DNA of 62,815 nucleotides from Tannerellaceae bacterium (GCA_021201295.1 JAJQFE010000007.1:1-62815), one strand, 5' to 3'. Numbered from the stretch's first letter, positions 27,603-36,376 are shown. The notes: a model not told the origin generated them from the sequence alone. Program-made: numbers and translations.

Positions 27603-27866
27603 ATGCAGAAACAACAAATTGCTTATACTCCGTCAGAAAATGTCTGTTCAAAACATATCCTGATTGAAGCAGAAGGAGATAGAATTAACCAGGTTACGAT
27701 TACAGGAGGATGTAACGGGAACACACAGGGCGTATCGAAATTGCTGGAAGGCATGAAGATAGAGGAGGCAATTCAACGGTTAGAAGGCATTATGTGTGGA
27801 AAGAGAGGCACTTCCTGTCCGGACCAGGTAGCCAAAGCATTAAAACAAATAGGAAAAGTAGGCTGA
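27603..27866 (+). CDS. TSCPD-domain protein (TIGR03905-like)
   Basis: 87 residues. It carries the TSCPD motif itself (GTSCPDQVAKAL, residues 64-75) plus GGCNGNTQGVSKLLEGM. This domain is also found at the C-terminus of adenosylcobalamin-dependent ribonucleotide reductase; the short stand-alone form has no known function. Its own promoter and terminator make it a single-gene unit. Confidence 0.88.
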   Translation: MQKQQIAYTPSENVCSKHILIEAEGDRINQVTITGGCNGNTQGVSKLLEGMKIEEAIQRLEGIMCGKRGTSCPDQVAKALKQIGKVG

Positions 27867-27890
27867 CGCCTCTTTATCCCTGGAAAAACA

Positions 27891-27920
27891 AAAAGGAGAA
27901 CCGTTACGTTCTCCTTTTAT
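27891..27920 (+). terminator. Rho-independent terminator
   Basis: AAAAGGAGAAC/GTTCTCCTTTT perfect 11-bp stem (27891-27901, 27908-27918). The T-runs on both strands let it also serve the convergent small gene. Confidence 0.9.
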
Positions 27921-27943
27921 GTTGGAATATGATCATTTATCTT

Positions 27944-28180
27944 TTAGTCATGACCTTCTGTTTTCACAAGCTTGTTGTAAAGCCCCATGATTAAAAGAGG
28001 TGCTGCCCACTGCCCTACGAACAGGGACGTATGTTTATGTTTACGACCCGGGCATTTCAGTGTTAATGAAGCTGCCATAACGGTCAGCGCAACAGTCAGA
28101 AAAACACCCGATGGTACTTTGGATGTCTGGCTTTCAATTACTTTTGTCAAATTACCTTCACGATGTGTGTTCATTGTCAT
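27944..28180 (-). CDS. Small two-helix membrane protein, unknown function
   Basis: 78 residues with two hydrophobic segments (VFLTVALTVMAASLTL, about 27-42; LFVGQWAAPLLIMGLY, about 53-68) separated by a basic loop PGRKHKHT. It looks conserved in Bacteroidales from remembered hypothetical proteins, and its composition is coding-like. It converges on the TSCPD gene across a shared terminator. No function can be suggested. Confidence 0.65.
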   Translation of the reverse strand: MTMNTHREGNLTKVIESQTSKVPSGVFLTVALTVMAASLTLKCPGRKHKHTSLFVGQWAAPLLIMGLYNKLVKTEGHD

Positions 28181-28284
28181 ACTAATTTACATTTTTATGA
28201 ATAATGCTTTTACAACAGAGATACCATCGGATTGTTTGAGCTATCCCCCTGATTTTTATTATTATATGCAATCCTTGACATTCA

Positions 28285-29190
28285 TTAAATCCCTGCACCA
28301 TCCACAAAAAAAGAAGAAACCGCTTTTCGCTGAAGAATCCGGGAATAAGGAGGTACACCGGAAGTTTGCCAGATATTACCACCGATGATGGAATGATGCC
28401 CGATTGTGATCCTGCCCAGGATAGTGGAATTGGAATAGACAATCACATGATCCTCCAGAATGGGATGCCGGGGAATATTCATCGGTAGACCGTCATCATC
28501 CAGTTTAAAACTTTTAGCTCCCAAGGTTACTCCCTGGTACAGACGGACATGATTCCCGATGATGCAGGTCTCTCCTATGACCACTCCTGTCCCGTGATCT
28601 ATACTGAAATACTCGCCGATCTGCGCACCCGAATGGATATCTATTCCGGTGGCAGAATGGGCCAACTCGGTAATAATTCGTGGTATGACAGGAATCCCTA
28701 ATGCTAAGAGCTCATGAGCGATCCGGTAATTGATCATGGCCTGTATGGCCGGATAACAAAAAATTACCTCCCCATAACTACGGGCGGCAGGATCTCCGTC
28801 AAACACTGCTTTGATATCCGTACATAACAGCCTTTTAATCTTCGGCAGCCTGTCAATAAACACCAGAGCCAGCTCTGCTGAATCTTTTAACGCCTCCCGG
28901 GTATCCTCCGTATGGAAAAAATGTAAACCGGTATAGATCTGCTCATCTAATAAAGAATATAGCTTTTCTATGTTGACACCCGTATAATATTGCTGGCTGT
29001 TCTGGTTCCGCCCGGTCACTCCGAAATAGCCCGGAAAGAAGATGGATTTGATCAGGTCTACTATGTCTTTGAGCTGACCAATATTCGGTAATGTTTTTTC
29101 TTCCTGGGGAATGTATTTAAATTCTTCTATAGAAGAAGGCCGGGTCAACACTTCCACATTTTTTTGTAACGTACTGATAAATGCGTTCAT
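28285..29190 (-). CDS. cysE: Serine O-acetyltransferase
   Basis: 301 residues, long EpsC-like form. The helical N-terminal part of about 150 residues is followed by a left-handed beta-helix with the active-site stretch [26 protein letters not shown] (cut here to its core: His in IDHGTG and His in GNHVRLY). It makes O-acetylserine from serine and acetyl-CoA. It starts inside the last codons of cysK (4-bp overlap), so the two steps of cysteine synthesis are coupled. Confidence 0.93.
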   Translation of the reverse strand: MNAFISTLQKNVEVLTRPSSIEEFKYIPQEEKTLPNIGQLKDIVDLIKSIFFPGYFGVTGRNQNSQQYYTGVNIEKLYSLLDEQIYTGLHFFHTEDTREALKDSAELALVFIDRLPKIKRLLCTDIKAVFDGDPAARSYGEVIFCYPAIQAMINYRIAHELLALGIPVIPRIITELAHSATGIDIHSGAQIGEYFSIDHGTGVVIGETCIIGNHVRLYQGVTLGAKSFKLDDDGLPMNIPRHPILEDHVIVYSNSTILGRITIGHHSIIGGNIWQTSGVPPYSRILQRKAVSSFFVDGAGI

Positions 29191-30137
29191 AAAGGGATCG
29201 ATTCTCTATATTCGTATAATAAGACAGATAAATATCTTTCTCCGGTATCCGGTAATAACACTACTATATTTTTCCCCTGGTTTTCCGGTCTCCGGGCTAC
29301 CTCAAGAGCTGCATGGACCACAGCACCGGAAGAAATACCTACCACTAATCCTTCCCCGGCTGCCAGTCTGCGGCTGGCCCTAAAAGCATCTTCATTCCTG
29401 ACCCGGATCACTTCATCATACACAGAGGTATTCAGTATTTTCGGAACAAAACCGGCCCCGATACCCTGTATTTTATGTACACCCGCCTTTCCTTCCGATA
29501 ACACCAGTGAGTCAGCAGGTTCTACGGCTATCACCTGAATGGCCGGGTTTCGTTCCTTCAGCACTTCCCCAATTCCAGTAATAGAACCTCCCGTACCGAC
29601 TCCGGCTATAAAAATATCCACCTGTTCATCCGTATCCTTCCAGATTTCTTCTGCGGTGGTTTCCCGATGGACAGCCGGATTAGCCGGATTATTAAACTGT
29701 TGGGGAATAAAGGAATTCCGGTACTTTTTGTTTAGCTCATTAGCCTTATGGATGGCCCCATCCATCCCTTCACTACCGGGAGTCAGGATGATTTCCGCAC
29801 CTAAGGCTTTTAAAAGCGTACGACGTTCCACACTCATGGTCTCCGGCATAGTCAATATCAATCGATACCCTTTACTGGCAGCCACAAAAGCTAAGGAGAA
29901 ACCGGTATTGCCACTGGTCGGTTCTATAATGATGGTTTCTTCATCTATGAGGCCGGATTTCTCCGCCGCCTCTATCAAACCCAGACCAATCCGGTCTTTC
30001 ACACTCCGGAGGGGATTAAAATATTCTACTTTTGCAATCAGATGGGCCGGAAGCTGTTCTTCTTCCATCAGATTGGTTAACTGAACCAAAGGGGTATTTC
30101 CGATAAGTTCCAATACACTTTTTGCTATGTTTGCCAT
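29187..30137 (-). CDS. cysK: Cysteine synthase (O-acetylserine sulfhydrylase)
   Basis: 316 residues, PLP fold type II. The PLP lysine is in [11 protein letters not shown] (about residue 47). The phosphate loop is [10 protein letters not shown] (about 175-184), and SGNTGFSLA is the substrate loop. It converts O-acetylserine and sulfide to cysteine. It is the first gene of the cysK-cysE pair. A perfect 20-bp palindrome 90 bp upstream is a possible operator. Confidence 0.95.
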   Translation of the reverse strand: MANIAKSVLELIGNTPLVQLTNLMEEEQLPAHLIAKVEYFNPLRSVKDRIGLGLIEAAEKSGLIDEETIIIEPTSGNTGFSLAFVAASKGYRLILTMPETMSVERRTLLKALGAEIILTPGSEGMDGAIHKANELNKKYRNSFIPQQFNNPANPAVHRETTAEEIWKDTDEQVDIFIAGVGTGGSITGIGEVLKERNPAIQVIAVEPADSLVLSEGKAGVHKIQGIGAGFVPKILNTSVYDEVIRVRNEDAFRASRRLAAGEGLVVGISSGAVVHAALEVARRPENQGKNIVVLLPDTGERYLSVLLYEYRESIPL

Positions 30138-30204
30138 ATATGTTATCCGGTTATTTGAATAATAAGTTCCGGTTGTAAAGGTCGGTAGGGTTTAGGAGAT
30201 ATAT

Positions 30205-30224
30205 AATCCCATCTTCAAGGGATT
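30205..30224. other. Small hairpin upstream of cysK
   Basis: AATCCC/GGGATT stem (30205-30210, 30219-30224) with an 8-base loop, located in the expected cysK leader on the minus strand. Confidence 0.4.
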
Positions 30225-30227
30225 TTA

Positions 30228-30247
30228 TCTACCAACATATTGGTAGA
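30228..30247. promoter_or_regulatory. Perfect palindrome, candidate operator of cysK-cysE
   Basis: TCTACCAA-CATA-TTGGTAGA, an 8+8 perfect inverted repeat with a 4-base spacer, 91 bp upstream of the cysK start. Size and symmetry suit a dimeric repressor site. The regulator is unknown. Confidence 0.5.
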
Positions 30248-30262
30248 CCATCCATCCGGCAG

Positions 30263-30836
30263 TTTCTCTCCCCTGTATTTTTTCACTAATCAGCTTTTAT
30301 CTCTTGCAAACCATCCAATAGCCCTTTCTACATGCAGGTTTAGAGTGCTTGAGAGATCAGTTTTTTATCTCAAGCAGTCTGATCCCGTTTAATCCGGTAA
30401 AACATGTTGCTTATTCCTGTTGAATGGGCCTCTGGTGCTTTTTTCCGGCCAATAGTTGTTTTTTTCTATATTTATTGGATTTCTCGTTTTGTTTTTTTGC
30501 TTTAATCCCATAGAAAAGTCTGGCCCACAGTGGCGGGCTGTTGAGCCCCCCGCGGGGGGATATTCGTCACACGGCCGTGGGCTGACGGGCCCCCGGCGGA
30601 GGGCCGGAAAATGGATGGTTACTTATTGCTTTTTTGTTCACTTAGCCTCTTCATCCGGTTCGGTTAGTCATTGTTAAGGGAGTCGGAAAAACGGCTACAC
30701 TGCTTGAGATAAAAAAGTGAAGGAGATAAAAAAAGGACATCTCAAGCGGTTTATCGATTTAATAATGAACTACCTAACTGCCTTTGCAAGAGATAAAAGT
30801 TAATGTGCAAAAATATAGGGAGAAGAGGAAAAAGAA
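30263..30836. repeat. Long non-coding quasi-palindrome with GC-rich core (MITE-like or structured element)
   Basis: Nested inverted repeats share one centre near 30545. The outer arm is CTTTTATCTCTTGCAAA (30294-30310) against its exact complement (30783-30799), and outward similarity extends to about 45 bp per arm. The inner arm TTTTTTATCTCAAGCAGT (30361-30378) is matched perfectly at 30699-30716. Each inner arm also forms its own GCTTGAGA/TCTCAAGC hairpin. The centre is a very GC-rich block (about 30525-30610) holding CCCCCCGCGGGGGG (30546-30559). There is no reading frame and no recognisable transposase. Confidence 0.75.
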
Positions 30837-31062
30837 GTAAAGGAAAAAGTTTTGATTGAATCTCTGAACCTACCGGATGTCATCTATTACCTTTCCTGTA
30901 CCGTATAAGTTCTCCGAACATCTGTTTTTTATAAAAAAACAACCTCTTTTTACTATAGAAAAAACAAAACTATCCCTTTCATAGTTATTAAGTTAAGATA
31001 AATAATATAACATTATCTATTTGTTTTATCAAATTACCTTTATTTTATTAATTAAAAATCAG

Positions 31063-31989
31063 ATGAGTATGAAGAAATTATTACTTAGCTTTTTTATGGG
31101 AAGTATGGTCTTGAACGGATACGCAGCAGAAACCATCGTTCCGGAGGATATTAAATCCATCACAGTAGACAAAACATCCGTACGGGAAGGGGATACCGTA
31201 ACTCTCGAAATTGAAATGGAAGAGGCGGCCTCCGGGAATGTGGATTTGTATTCAGTGATAGAAGTGGATGAAAACGGTGAACAGGTGGATGAAGTGATTG
31301 CTACCTCGGAAACTTCTTCTGTTAGCTTTGTCGTGGAACATAGTATGCGCATCAAAGTAGTCGTTAGCAATGAAACTGAGTTGGCTATCAGTGACCAAAC
31401 CATTGAAATTACCGCTATTTCGGGAGTGAAAGTGGTATCTATCGGATATAGTATCAGTAATACTGAAGAAGAAGTGGTCGGTGGTGATCATTTGGATGGA
31501 CAGACAGAAGTGAGTTTCACTGTAAATGCCCAGGAGAGAGTCGTGCTGGTGGTTAATACGAACTGGAGTTTGTTGGAAGATATTGAAGAAGAGGTGGAAT
31601 TCAAATGGACGAAAGACGGGGAAGATGTTCCGGCAAACGTTACCGTAGAGGAAGCCTACCTGATTATCGAATCCTTTGATACGGACACCCATAATGGCGT
31701 ATATGAATGTGTCGTTTCCGATAATGGGAAACAAAAAGCCGTAGTTTATTTTGCTATTAATACAGATCTGCCGACAGACAATGAAGTGATCGTAGCGAGC
31801 CAGTCGATGTACGTAAGCAACGGATATCTTTACCTGGATCAGGTAAGCAGCAGTGTAAAAGTATATAACATCAACGGTAGTTTAGTAAAAACAATCCCGG
31901 CCAATTCCGGAAATGTGATCCCATTGAACTTACCTAAAGGTATTTATGTGATTACCAATGGAAAGGATGTAGTAAAAGCCATAATTTAA
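31063..31989 (+). CDS. Secreted Ig-like protein with type IX secretion sorting tail
   Basis: About 308 residues from ATG 31063 (the next ATG, 31069, is also possible). Signal peptide MKKLLLSFFMGSMVLNGYAAE. Two beta-sandwich regions follow (KSITVDKTSVREGDTVTLEIE; SWLLEDIEEEVEFKWTKDGE-type Ig-like segment). The last 75 residues resemble a type A sorting domain: QSMYVSNGYLYLDQ, VKVYNINGSLVKTI and GIYVITNGKDVVKAII. Family knowledge: such tails send proteins through the type IX system to the outer surface. It stands alone, next to the quasi-palindrome and the mobile-element junction. Ligand or role unknown. Confidence 0.75.
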   Translation: MSMKKLLLSFFMGSMVLNGYAAETIVPEDIKSITVDKTSVREGDTVTLEIEMEEAASGNVDLYSVIEVDENGEQVDEVIATSETSSVSFVVEHSMRIKVVVSNETELAISDQTIEITAISGVKVVSIGYSISNTEEEVVGGDHLDGQTEVSFTVNAQERVVLVVNTNWSLLEDIEEEVEFKWTKDGEDVPANVTVEEAYLIIESFDTDTHNGVYECVVSDNGKQKAVVYFAINTDLPTDNEVIVASQSMYVSNGYLYLDQVSSSVKVYNINGSLVKTIPANSGNVIPLNLPKGIYVITNGKDVVKAII

Positions 31990-32010
31990 TTTACAGGAAT
32001 ATAGTAAGTT

Positions 32011-32262
32011 GCCTATACCAATAGCGCACAGGGTTTCTCTGTGTGTTATCTTGATACAGATACAGCCGGAAAAACAGCCTTAACTGACCTTAAAAAACAT
32101 CTGCCGAATGTGTCGGACGGCTCGATATTTTATAAACATCATAAGGATATAAACGAGTATCTATGTAAAGAAAAAGTAAGCCGGCTGAAAGAAAAAAATA
32201 ACCTCTTCCGGCTTCCTAAAATTCCAATCCGTAAGCAGGACGGCAGGCGTCAGCTCCGGTGA
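32011..32262 (+). pseudogene. C-terminal fragment of a mobilizable-element primase (Toprim domain)
   Basis: The open stretch contains CYLDTDTAGKTALTDLKKH and SIFYKHHKDINEYL, the end of the Toprim-type primase found beside mob genes in Bacteroides mobilizable elements. The zinc finger, the catalytic core and any start codon are missing. The frame begins only 20 bp after the secreted protein's stop codon, so this is probably the left breakpoint of a degraded insertion. Confidence 0.7.
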
Positions 32263-32264
32263 GG

Positions 32265-32281
32265 TGCGGTGGGACACCGCA
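32265..32281 (+). other. Small hairpin after the primase fragment
   Basis: TGCGGTG/CACCGCA with a 3-base loop, directly after the primase stop. It could be a terminator remnant or part of the transfer origin. Confidence 0.35.
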
Positions 32282-32301
32282 AGCTTTTAAAAAAAGCCAT
32301 A

Positions 32302-32390
32302 GCTTATTAGGGCATTTTCTTAACGCTTCGTTTCACTCTCGCTAAAAATGCCCCAATAAGCCAAGGGGAAACCCCTTTGGAAACCCCTTT
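32302..32390. other. Predicted origin of transfer (oriT)
   Basis: A 17-bp inverted repeat, GCTTATTAGGGCATTTT against AAAATGCCCCAATAAGC (32302-32318, 32345-32361; one mismatch), is followed by a tandem 12-mer GGAAACCCCTTT twice (32367-32390). It lies 40 bp before a MobV relaxase gene, the usual oriT place in Bacteroides mobilizable elements. The nick site is not identifiable by eye. Confidence 0.6.
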
Positions 32391-32430
32391 AAAATATCAT
32401 TTAGTAATAATATTTTAATAACAGATCATT

Positions 32431-33660
32431 ATGGGATTTGCAGCATTACATATAGCAAAAGCATCCGGAAATGATTCCGGAATGTCGGCACATATAGAAC
32501 GGAAAACCCATCCTAAAAATGCCGATGAAAAAAGAACACATTTAAACAGGGAACTAATTGAGTTTGCTGATGGAGTAGAAAACAGAATAGATGCAATACA
32601 GCATCGCTTAAAAAATGGAGGTCTGACACGTAAGGTCGGTAAGAATCAGGTAACAGCTATCCGGGTACTTCTCTCCGGTACACATGAAGACCTTATACAG
32701 ATAGAAAAAGAAGGACGGCTGAACGATTAGTGTAAAGATAATGTAAAATGGCTCAATGATACATTCGGAGAAAAGAATGTTGTTTCGGCAGTTCTACATA
32801 TGGATGAAAAAACACCACACATTCATGCAACGGTTGTACCTATTGTAACAGGAGAAAGACGAAAAGCCAAACAGGAAAATAAAACCAATAAAAGGAAGTA
32901 TAAAAAGAAAAAGGCAGACCGTCCCCGGTTATGTGCCGATGATGTTATGGCACGGGATAAACTGGAAGGTTATCACGATACCTATGCCGAATATATGCAG
33001 CCTTATGGACTACAAAGAGGAATCAAAGGAAGAGAAGTCCGGCATATTGGAATAGCGGAATATTACCGCACTATATCTAAAGAAATTACCCAACTGGAGG
33101 AAGCTTTAAAGAATCTCCGATCTGCTGAGAAAGAACTCAAAAATAATTTAGATAGCCTTGATACAAAAGAAAAGGTTGAAAAAGCCAAAGGACAGATTTA
33201 TAATTTTGTAGGAAATCTTTTTAGCAATAGGAAATTGGAAGAGTTACAGGAGGAAAACAACGAGCTGAAACAAGGAATAGATAATTTAAAAAGTGAAATT
33301 ACCCGTCTTAAAAATACATTTGAAAAAGACCGGGAAGAGAATAAAAATGAAGTTCTAAAATATGAAAAGTGGATAGATCATATTTATAAATTGTTTCCGG
33401 GAGTAAAAGCAGGTGTGAAACTTGAGAAACTTTGTAATAGTATTTCTTTACCTTCACAGGAGTTTACAAAGCTGTTAAGAGAAAAATCTATTCAGTTTAC
33501 AGGTAAATTATTTTCTCCCATAAACCACCGTTTTATTGAGGTGCAGGATGTTTCTTTTAAATTAGCACCTGACCCAAAAACCGGGAATGCTATTATACTT
33601 ATGGATAATCTAAAAATGGGTGATTGGTTCAGAAAAAACACCAGGAGATACAAAAAATGA
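32431..33660 (+). pseudogene. MobV/Pre-family relaxase, interrupted by in-frame TAG
   Basis: One frame from ATG 32431 to TGA 33660 with a TAG at 32728-32730. Motif I (HIERKTHPKN, near residue 24) is before the stop. The metal-binding HMDEKTPHIH motif, essential for nicking, is after it. The C-terminal half is coiled coil (about 220-320). From memory, relatives read a Trp at the stop position (GRLDDWC-type), which a single G-to-A change turns into TAG. The upstream fragment ends before the metal site, so nicking activity is expected to be lost without readthrough. Confidence 0.82.
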
Positions 33661-33744
33661 TTTCTACAAAAAAGCATACTAGGAAAAATATAATCTTGTA
33701 ATAAAACAGATAACTATAATATTGAATTACTGATAATAAATATT

Positions 33745-33752
33745 TATTTTTG
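33745..33752 (+). promoter_or_regulatory. Predicted -7 element for the HEPN-like gene
   Basis: TATTTTTG fits TAnnTTTG, 26 bp before ATG 33778. Confidence 0.5.
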
Positions 33753-33777
33753 TGTAAAGAAGATAAATTTTTGTTTT

Positions 33778-34578
33778 ATGAAAAATATAGATAAATACAA
33801 AGAAGATTTAAAAAACTTGATAGTTCGTGGGGAGATGTTATATCGCTCAATGCAATATGAATGTCATCCAGAAGCATTTAAAAAACGAGTAAAACCAGTA
33901 TTAAATGAAAAATATGATAGTTTTTTAAAGAAACTAAAACCATTTAAAGAAACATATCAAAGTTAGTATTCTGAATCATTAGTTTTAATAAAACAATTAT
34001 TACCTCATAGAGTAAGTGATTTTGTTAAATTATATGAGAAACCTAAAAACAGAAAATCAATTGAATATGGCAATTGTGTTATTGAAGACTATCTCCAAGG
34101 ACTTGTAGTAACTATAGCATATCAACGAAAAGTAGGACCAGAAGCCGCTATAAGTCAATTTGAACAACAATTTCAAATTTTAAAATCAGTAGAAAGACGT
34201 TTTGAAAGTACTTTATTTGATATTAAACAAATTGTCCAAGCTGATTTATTTGACTCAGAAATAGATACAGCAAAAGAGTTAAATAAAAAAGAATTTGTTC
34301 GTGGTGCAGGTGCTATTACAGGTGTTATACTAGAGAAACATTTAGCCCAAGTATGTGTTAATCATAATATTGTAATCACAAAAAAGAATCCATCTATTTC
34401 AGATTTAAATGATAAATTAAAAAATTCCGAAGTATATGACACACCTGTTTGGAGAAAAATACAACATATGGGGGATTTGAGAAATTTATGTGATCATAAT
34501 AAAGAAACAGAGCCTACAAAACAGGAAGTAGAAGAGTTGATAAATGGAGTAGCAGGATTAATAAAAACTATTTATTAA
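33778..34578 (+). pseudogene. HEPN-like protein gene, interrupted by in-frame TAG
   Basis: Open from ATG 33778 to TAA 34578 in one frame, except for TAG at 33964-33966 (codon 63); total about 266 codons. The region after the stop has no good early start codon, yet it is fully open for 203 codons. Near its end IQHMGDLRNLCDHNK contains an R-x4-H pattern (RNLCDH), the catalytic signature of HEPN RNases in toxins and abortive-infection systems. AT-rich composition differs from the core genome, suggesting acquisition. The HEPN assignment rests on this motif and helical character only. Confidence 0.55.
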
Positions 34579-34600
34579 AAGTAGTTTTAGAAGATTATTA

Positions 34601-34630
34601 AAAAGGGTAGTGTATTAACACTACCCTTTT
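34601..34630. terminator. Bidirectional terminator between convergent genes
   Basis: Perfect 13-bp stem AAAAGGGTAGTGT/ACACTACCCTTTT with loop ATTA. It gives a T-run in both directions and serves the HEPN-like gene and the XRE-like gene. Confidence 0.9.
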
Positions 34631-34634
34631 ATCC

Positions 34635-35054
34635 TTATTTAGTTATATCTTTTTCTCTTATACGTTCTTCGTAGTATTCTTTTTGAGTTTGCATGAGCCC
34701 TCTAAAACCTTCCACAAGAGGTTCAGGATCATTTTTTATTTCAACAGTTTGTGTATGGATAGTATTCCAATAGTTTATACTACTACCGCCAGTTTGAACA
34801 TACCCCGGACTTTCAAAAGTTTCAAAAATATAATCTGTAAGCCATTCAACATCAATTTTAAAAAACTGGGCAGCTAAATAAGCAATAAGTTTAGGAGTTT
34901 CTGCGCCAAGTTCCCAGTCAGAAACCATTTGTTGTGTGAACTCCCTGTCTTTTAAGTCGTCATACTCTTTTTTATATTCCTCTGCCAAAGATGTATAAAC
35001 AAGTTCTTGAAATTTCTCACTTAGAATTGCCGCAAACTGGGTTTGATTAGGCAT
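34635..35054 (-). CDS. XRE-like helix-turn-helix protein
   Basis: 139 residues. The segment FTQQMVSDWELGAETPKLIAYLAAQFFKIDVEWL (about 40-73, shown by its ends FTQQMVSDWE and FKIDVEWL) has the spacing of a Cro/CI-type HTH with the terminal dwL element, although the recognition helix is atypical. The rest is helical and polar with no known domain. It lies convergent to the HEPN-like gene and shares its terminator. A regulator of the element or an antitoxin is possible but unproven. Confidence 0.6.
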   Translation of the reverse strand: MPNQTQFAAILSEKFQELVYTSLAEEYKKEYDDLKDREFTQQMVSDWELGAETPKLIAYLAAQFFKIDVEWLTDYIFETFESPGYVQTGGSSINYWNTIHTQTVEIKNDPEPLVEGFRGLMQTQKEYYEERIREKDITK

Positions 35055-35662
35055 ACCTTTTTTTCTTTCATCTTCTTTCTGAAATATCGAATGTTTACTC
35101 CGATATGAGGTATGTTTTCTCCTGTACTTTTAACTTCCACTTTTTTCTTTGTATCTTTCATATAGTTGTCTTTTATGTTATCTTACAAAGGTATACAATT
35201 TATAATCTTATAAATATATTCTGCTTTTAGATTTAGTAAAAATACTACTTTTCTTTCTTTACCGTCATTTCTAAAAATACTATTTTTCCGTAAAAAGGTT
35301 TATACGGTTAATATCGTTACAAATACGGATTTTTGTAAAGCTATTTTATTGATAACCAGTTATAATAAAAAAGAGTTTACGTAACTTTTACCATATAGAT
35401 TTGAAAAATAATTTTGTGACAGCTCGTGAAACATACAAACGGCACGCTTACCCTCACATTTCTATTGAGTAAGACAAGACCAGTTTGTAAAGCCACACAT
35501 TTAATTGCTATAAGTAATTTAATTGTGTGGTGTTTCCGAGTTTTAAAGATCGATCAATACACTAACAACAAAAGAACCAAGAGTAAATTTACCTATTGAC
35601 TTGACTGTAACCAATGATTAAACTTATCTATAAGGTTGAATATTAATAAACTTAGTTTAATC
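35055..35662. other. AT-rich intergenic region inside the mobile remnant
   Basis: About 600 bp without a coding frame. An imperfect inverted repeat starts and ends CCACACA/TGTGTGG (35493-35499, 35524-35530). The low GC continues the composition of the flanking accessory genes. No integrase or attachment-site core is visible. Confidence 0.4.
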
Positions 35663-36220
35663 ATGAAAAAAAAGAACACAGGAATAAATAGTATAGAAGA
35701 TGTATCAAATGAAGACCTTCTTAAAGTACAAATGGAAATAATTGATTTTCTTGAATGGCAACAAAGAGAATGGGATGATGAAAATGATGGAGAGTTTATA
35801 TGGAATGAGCATGATATTGATTCAGAAATAGATGAGGAAGAAAAAATAACGGAACCTGAATATATTGGGAAAACATTATTCGAAATCTATCAGGAATTTC
35901 CTTTTATAAAAGATGGAACAAATAATCAATATCAGTCTTGTGATTTGGGAAGAAGTAAAGAGGTTGTAATTGATATCGAAGATGGTTCCCTTTATTTGAT
36001 GTTCTACAACAATATATGTGAAAGGGCACTTTATTACTCAAATAGCAGTAGGGCACGGGAGATAATAAGGAAGTTAAATCATATAAAACGGCTTGTTTAT
36101 CAGGAAATCTTTCAAAAGAAGGTTTCTCCTAATGAACTATTCAATTTTAAACTTGATTCCTATCTTTCAAAGATTGATTATAAAGAGCATATATATCAAA
36201 GGGAGACGTTAGGTCTATAA
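35663..36220 (+). CDS. Hypothetical accessory protein
   Basis: 185 residues from ATG 35663; an upstream TTG (35636) is less likely. The N-terminal third is strongly acidic (FLEWQQREWDDENDGEFIW), followed by a helical C-terminal half. No family recognised. Codon use is AT-rich like its neighbours in the 32-36.2 kb remnant. A clean terminator follows the gene, so it may still be expressed. Confidence 0.6.
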   Translation: MKKKNTGINSIEDVSNEDLLKVQMEIIDFLEWQQREWDDENDGEFIWNEHDIDSEIDEEEKITEPEYIGKTLFEIYQEFPFIKDGTNNQYQSCDLGRSKEVVIDIEDGSLYLMFYNNICERALYYSNSSRAREIIRKLNHIKRLVYQEIFQKKVSPNELFNFKLDSYLSKIDYKEHIYQRETLGL

Positions 36221-36239
36221 CTGGTAAAGCCTGATCGCA

Positions 36240-36271
36240 AAGAAGGTGTCCCATAGGATACCTTCTTTTAT
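36240..36271 (+). terminator. Rho-independent terminator
   Basis: 12-bp stem AAGAAGGTGTCC/GGATACCTTCTT (one G-T pair) with loop CATA and TTTTA tail, 20 bp after the hypothetical gene. Confidence 0.88.
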
Positions 36272-36302
36272 TTATAATCCATATTCCTTAATAAAAATAA
36301 AA

Positions 36303-36342
36303 AACACCCAATTTTACACCCATAAATGTAAAATTGGGTGTT
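36303..36342. terminator. Long perfect hairpin, bidirectional terminator
   Basis: 16-bp perfect stem AACACCCAATTTTACA/TGTAAAATTGGGTGTT with an 8-base loop, flanked by A-run and T-rich sides. It lies 34 bp downstream of tRNA-Ser on the minus strand and after the plus-strand gene. Confidence 0.85.
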
Positions 36343-36376
36343 ATTCTTTTAAAAACCTGATTATCAGTCTTGTTTG

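Noticed and set aside
30361-30716. Firm call of a phase-variable invertible promoter
   Set aside because: The inverted repeats suit one, but no recombinase is nearby and no clean TAnnTTTG element with proper spacing lies between the arms; kept only as one option in the findings.
32041-32262. Primase fragment as a complete small gene starting at GTG
   Set aside because: The Toprim motif is truncated on its N-terminal side and the frame is open upstream of the GTG, so it is a fragment.
32431-34578. Firm claim that TAG is a sense codon in this organism
   Set aside because: Other genes are broken by TAA and TGA and one has a second frameshift, so plain decay explains most cases; evidence from 63 kb is too small.
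34601-36342. CRISPR array or attachment-site repeats in the AT-rich accessory region
   Set aside because: The repeats present are single hairpins (terminators); there is no regular spacing, and no second copy of the tRNA end was found.
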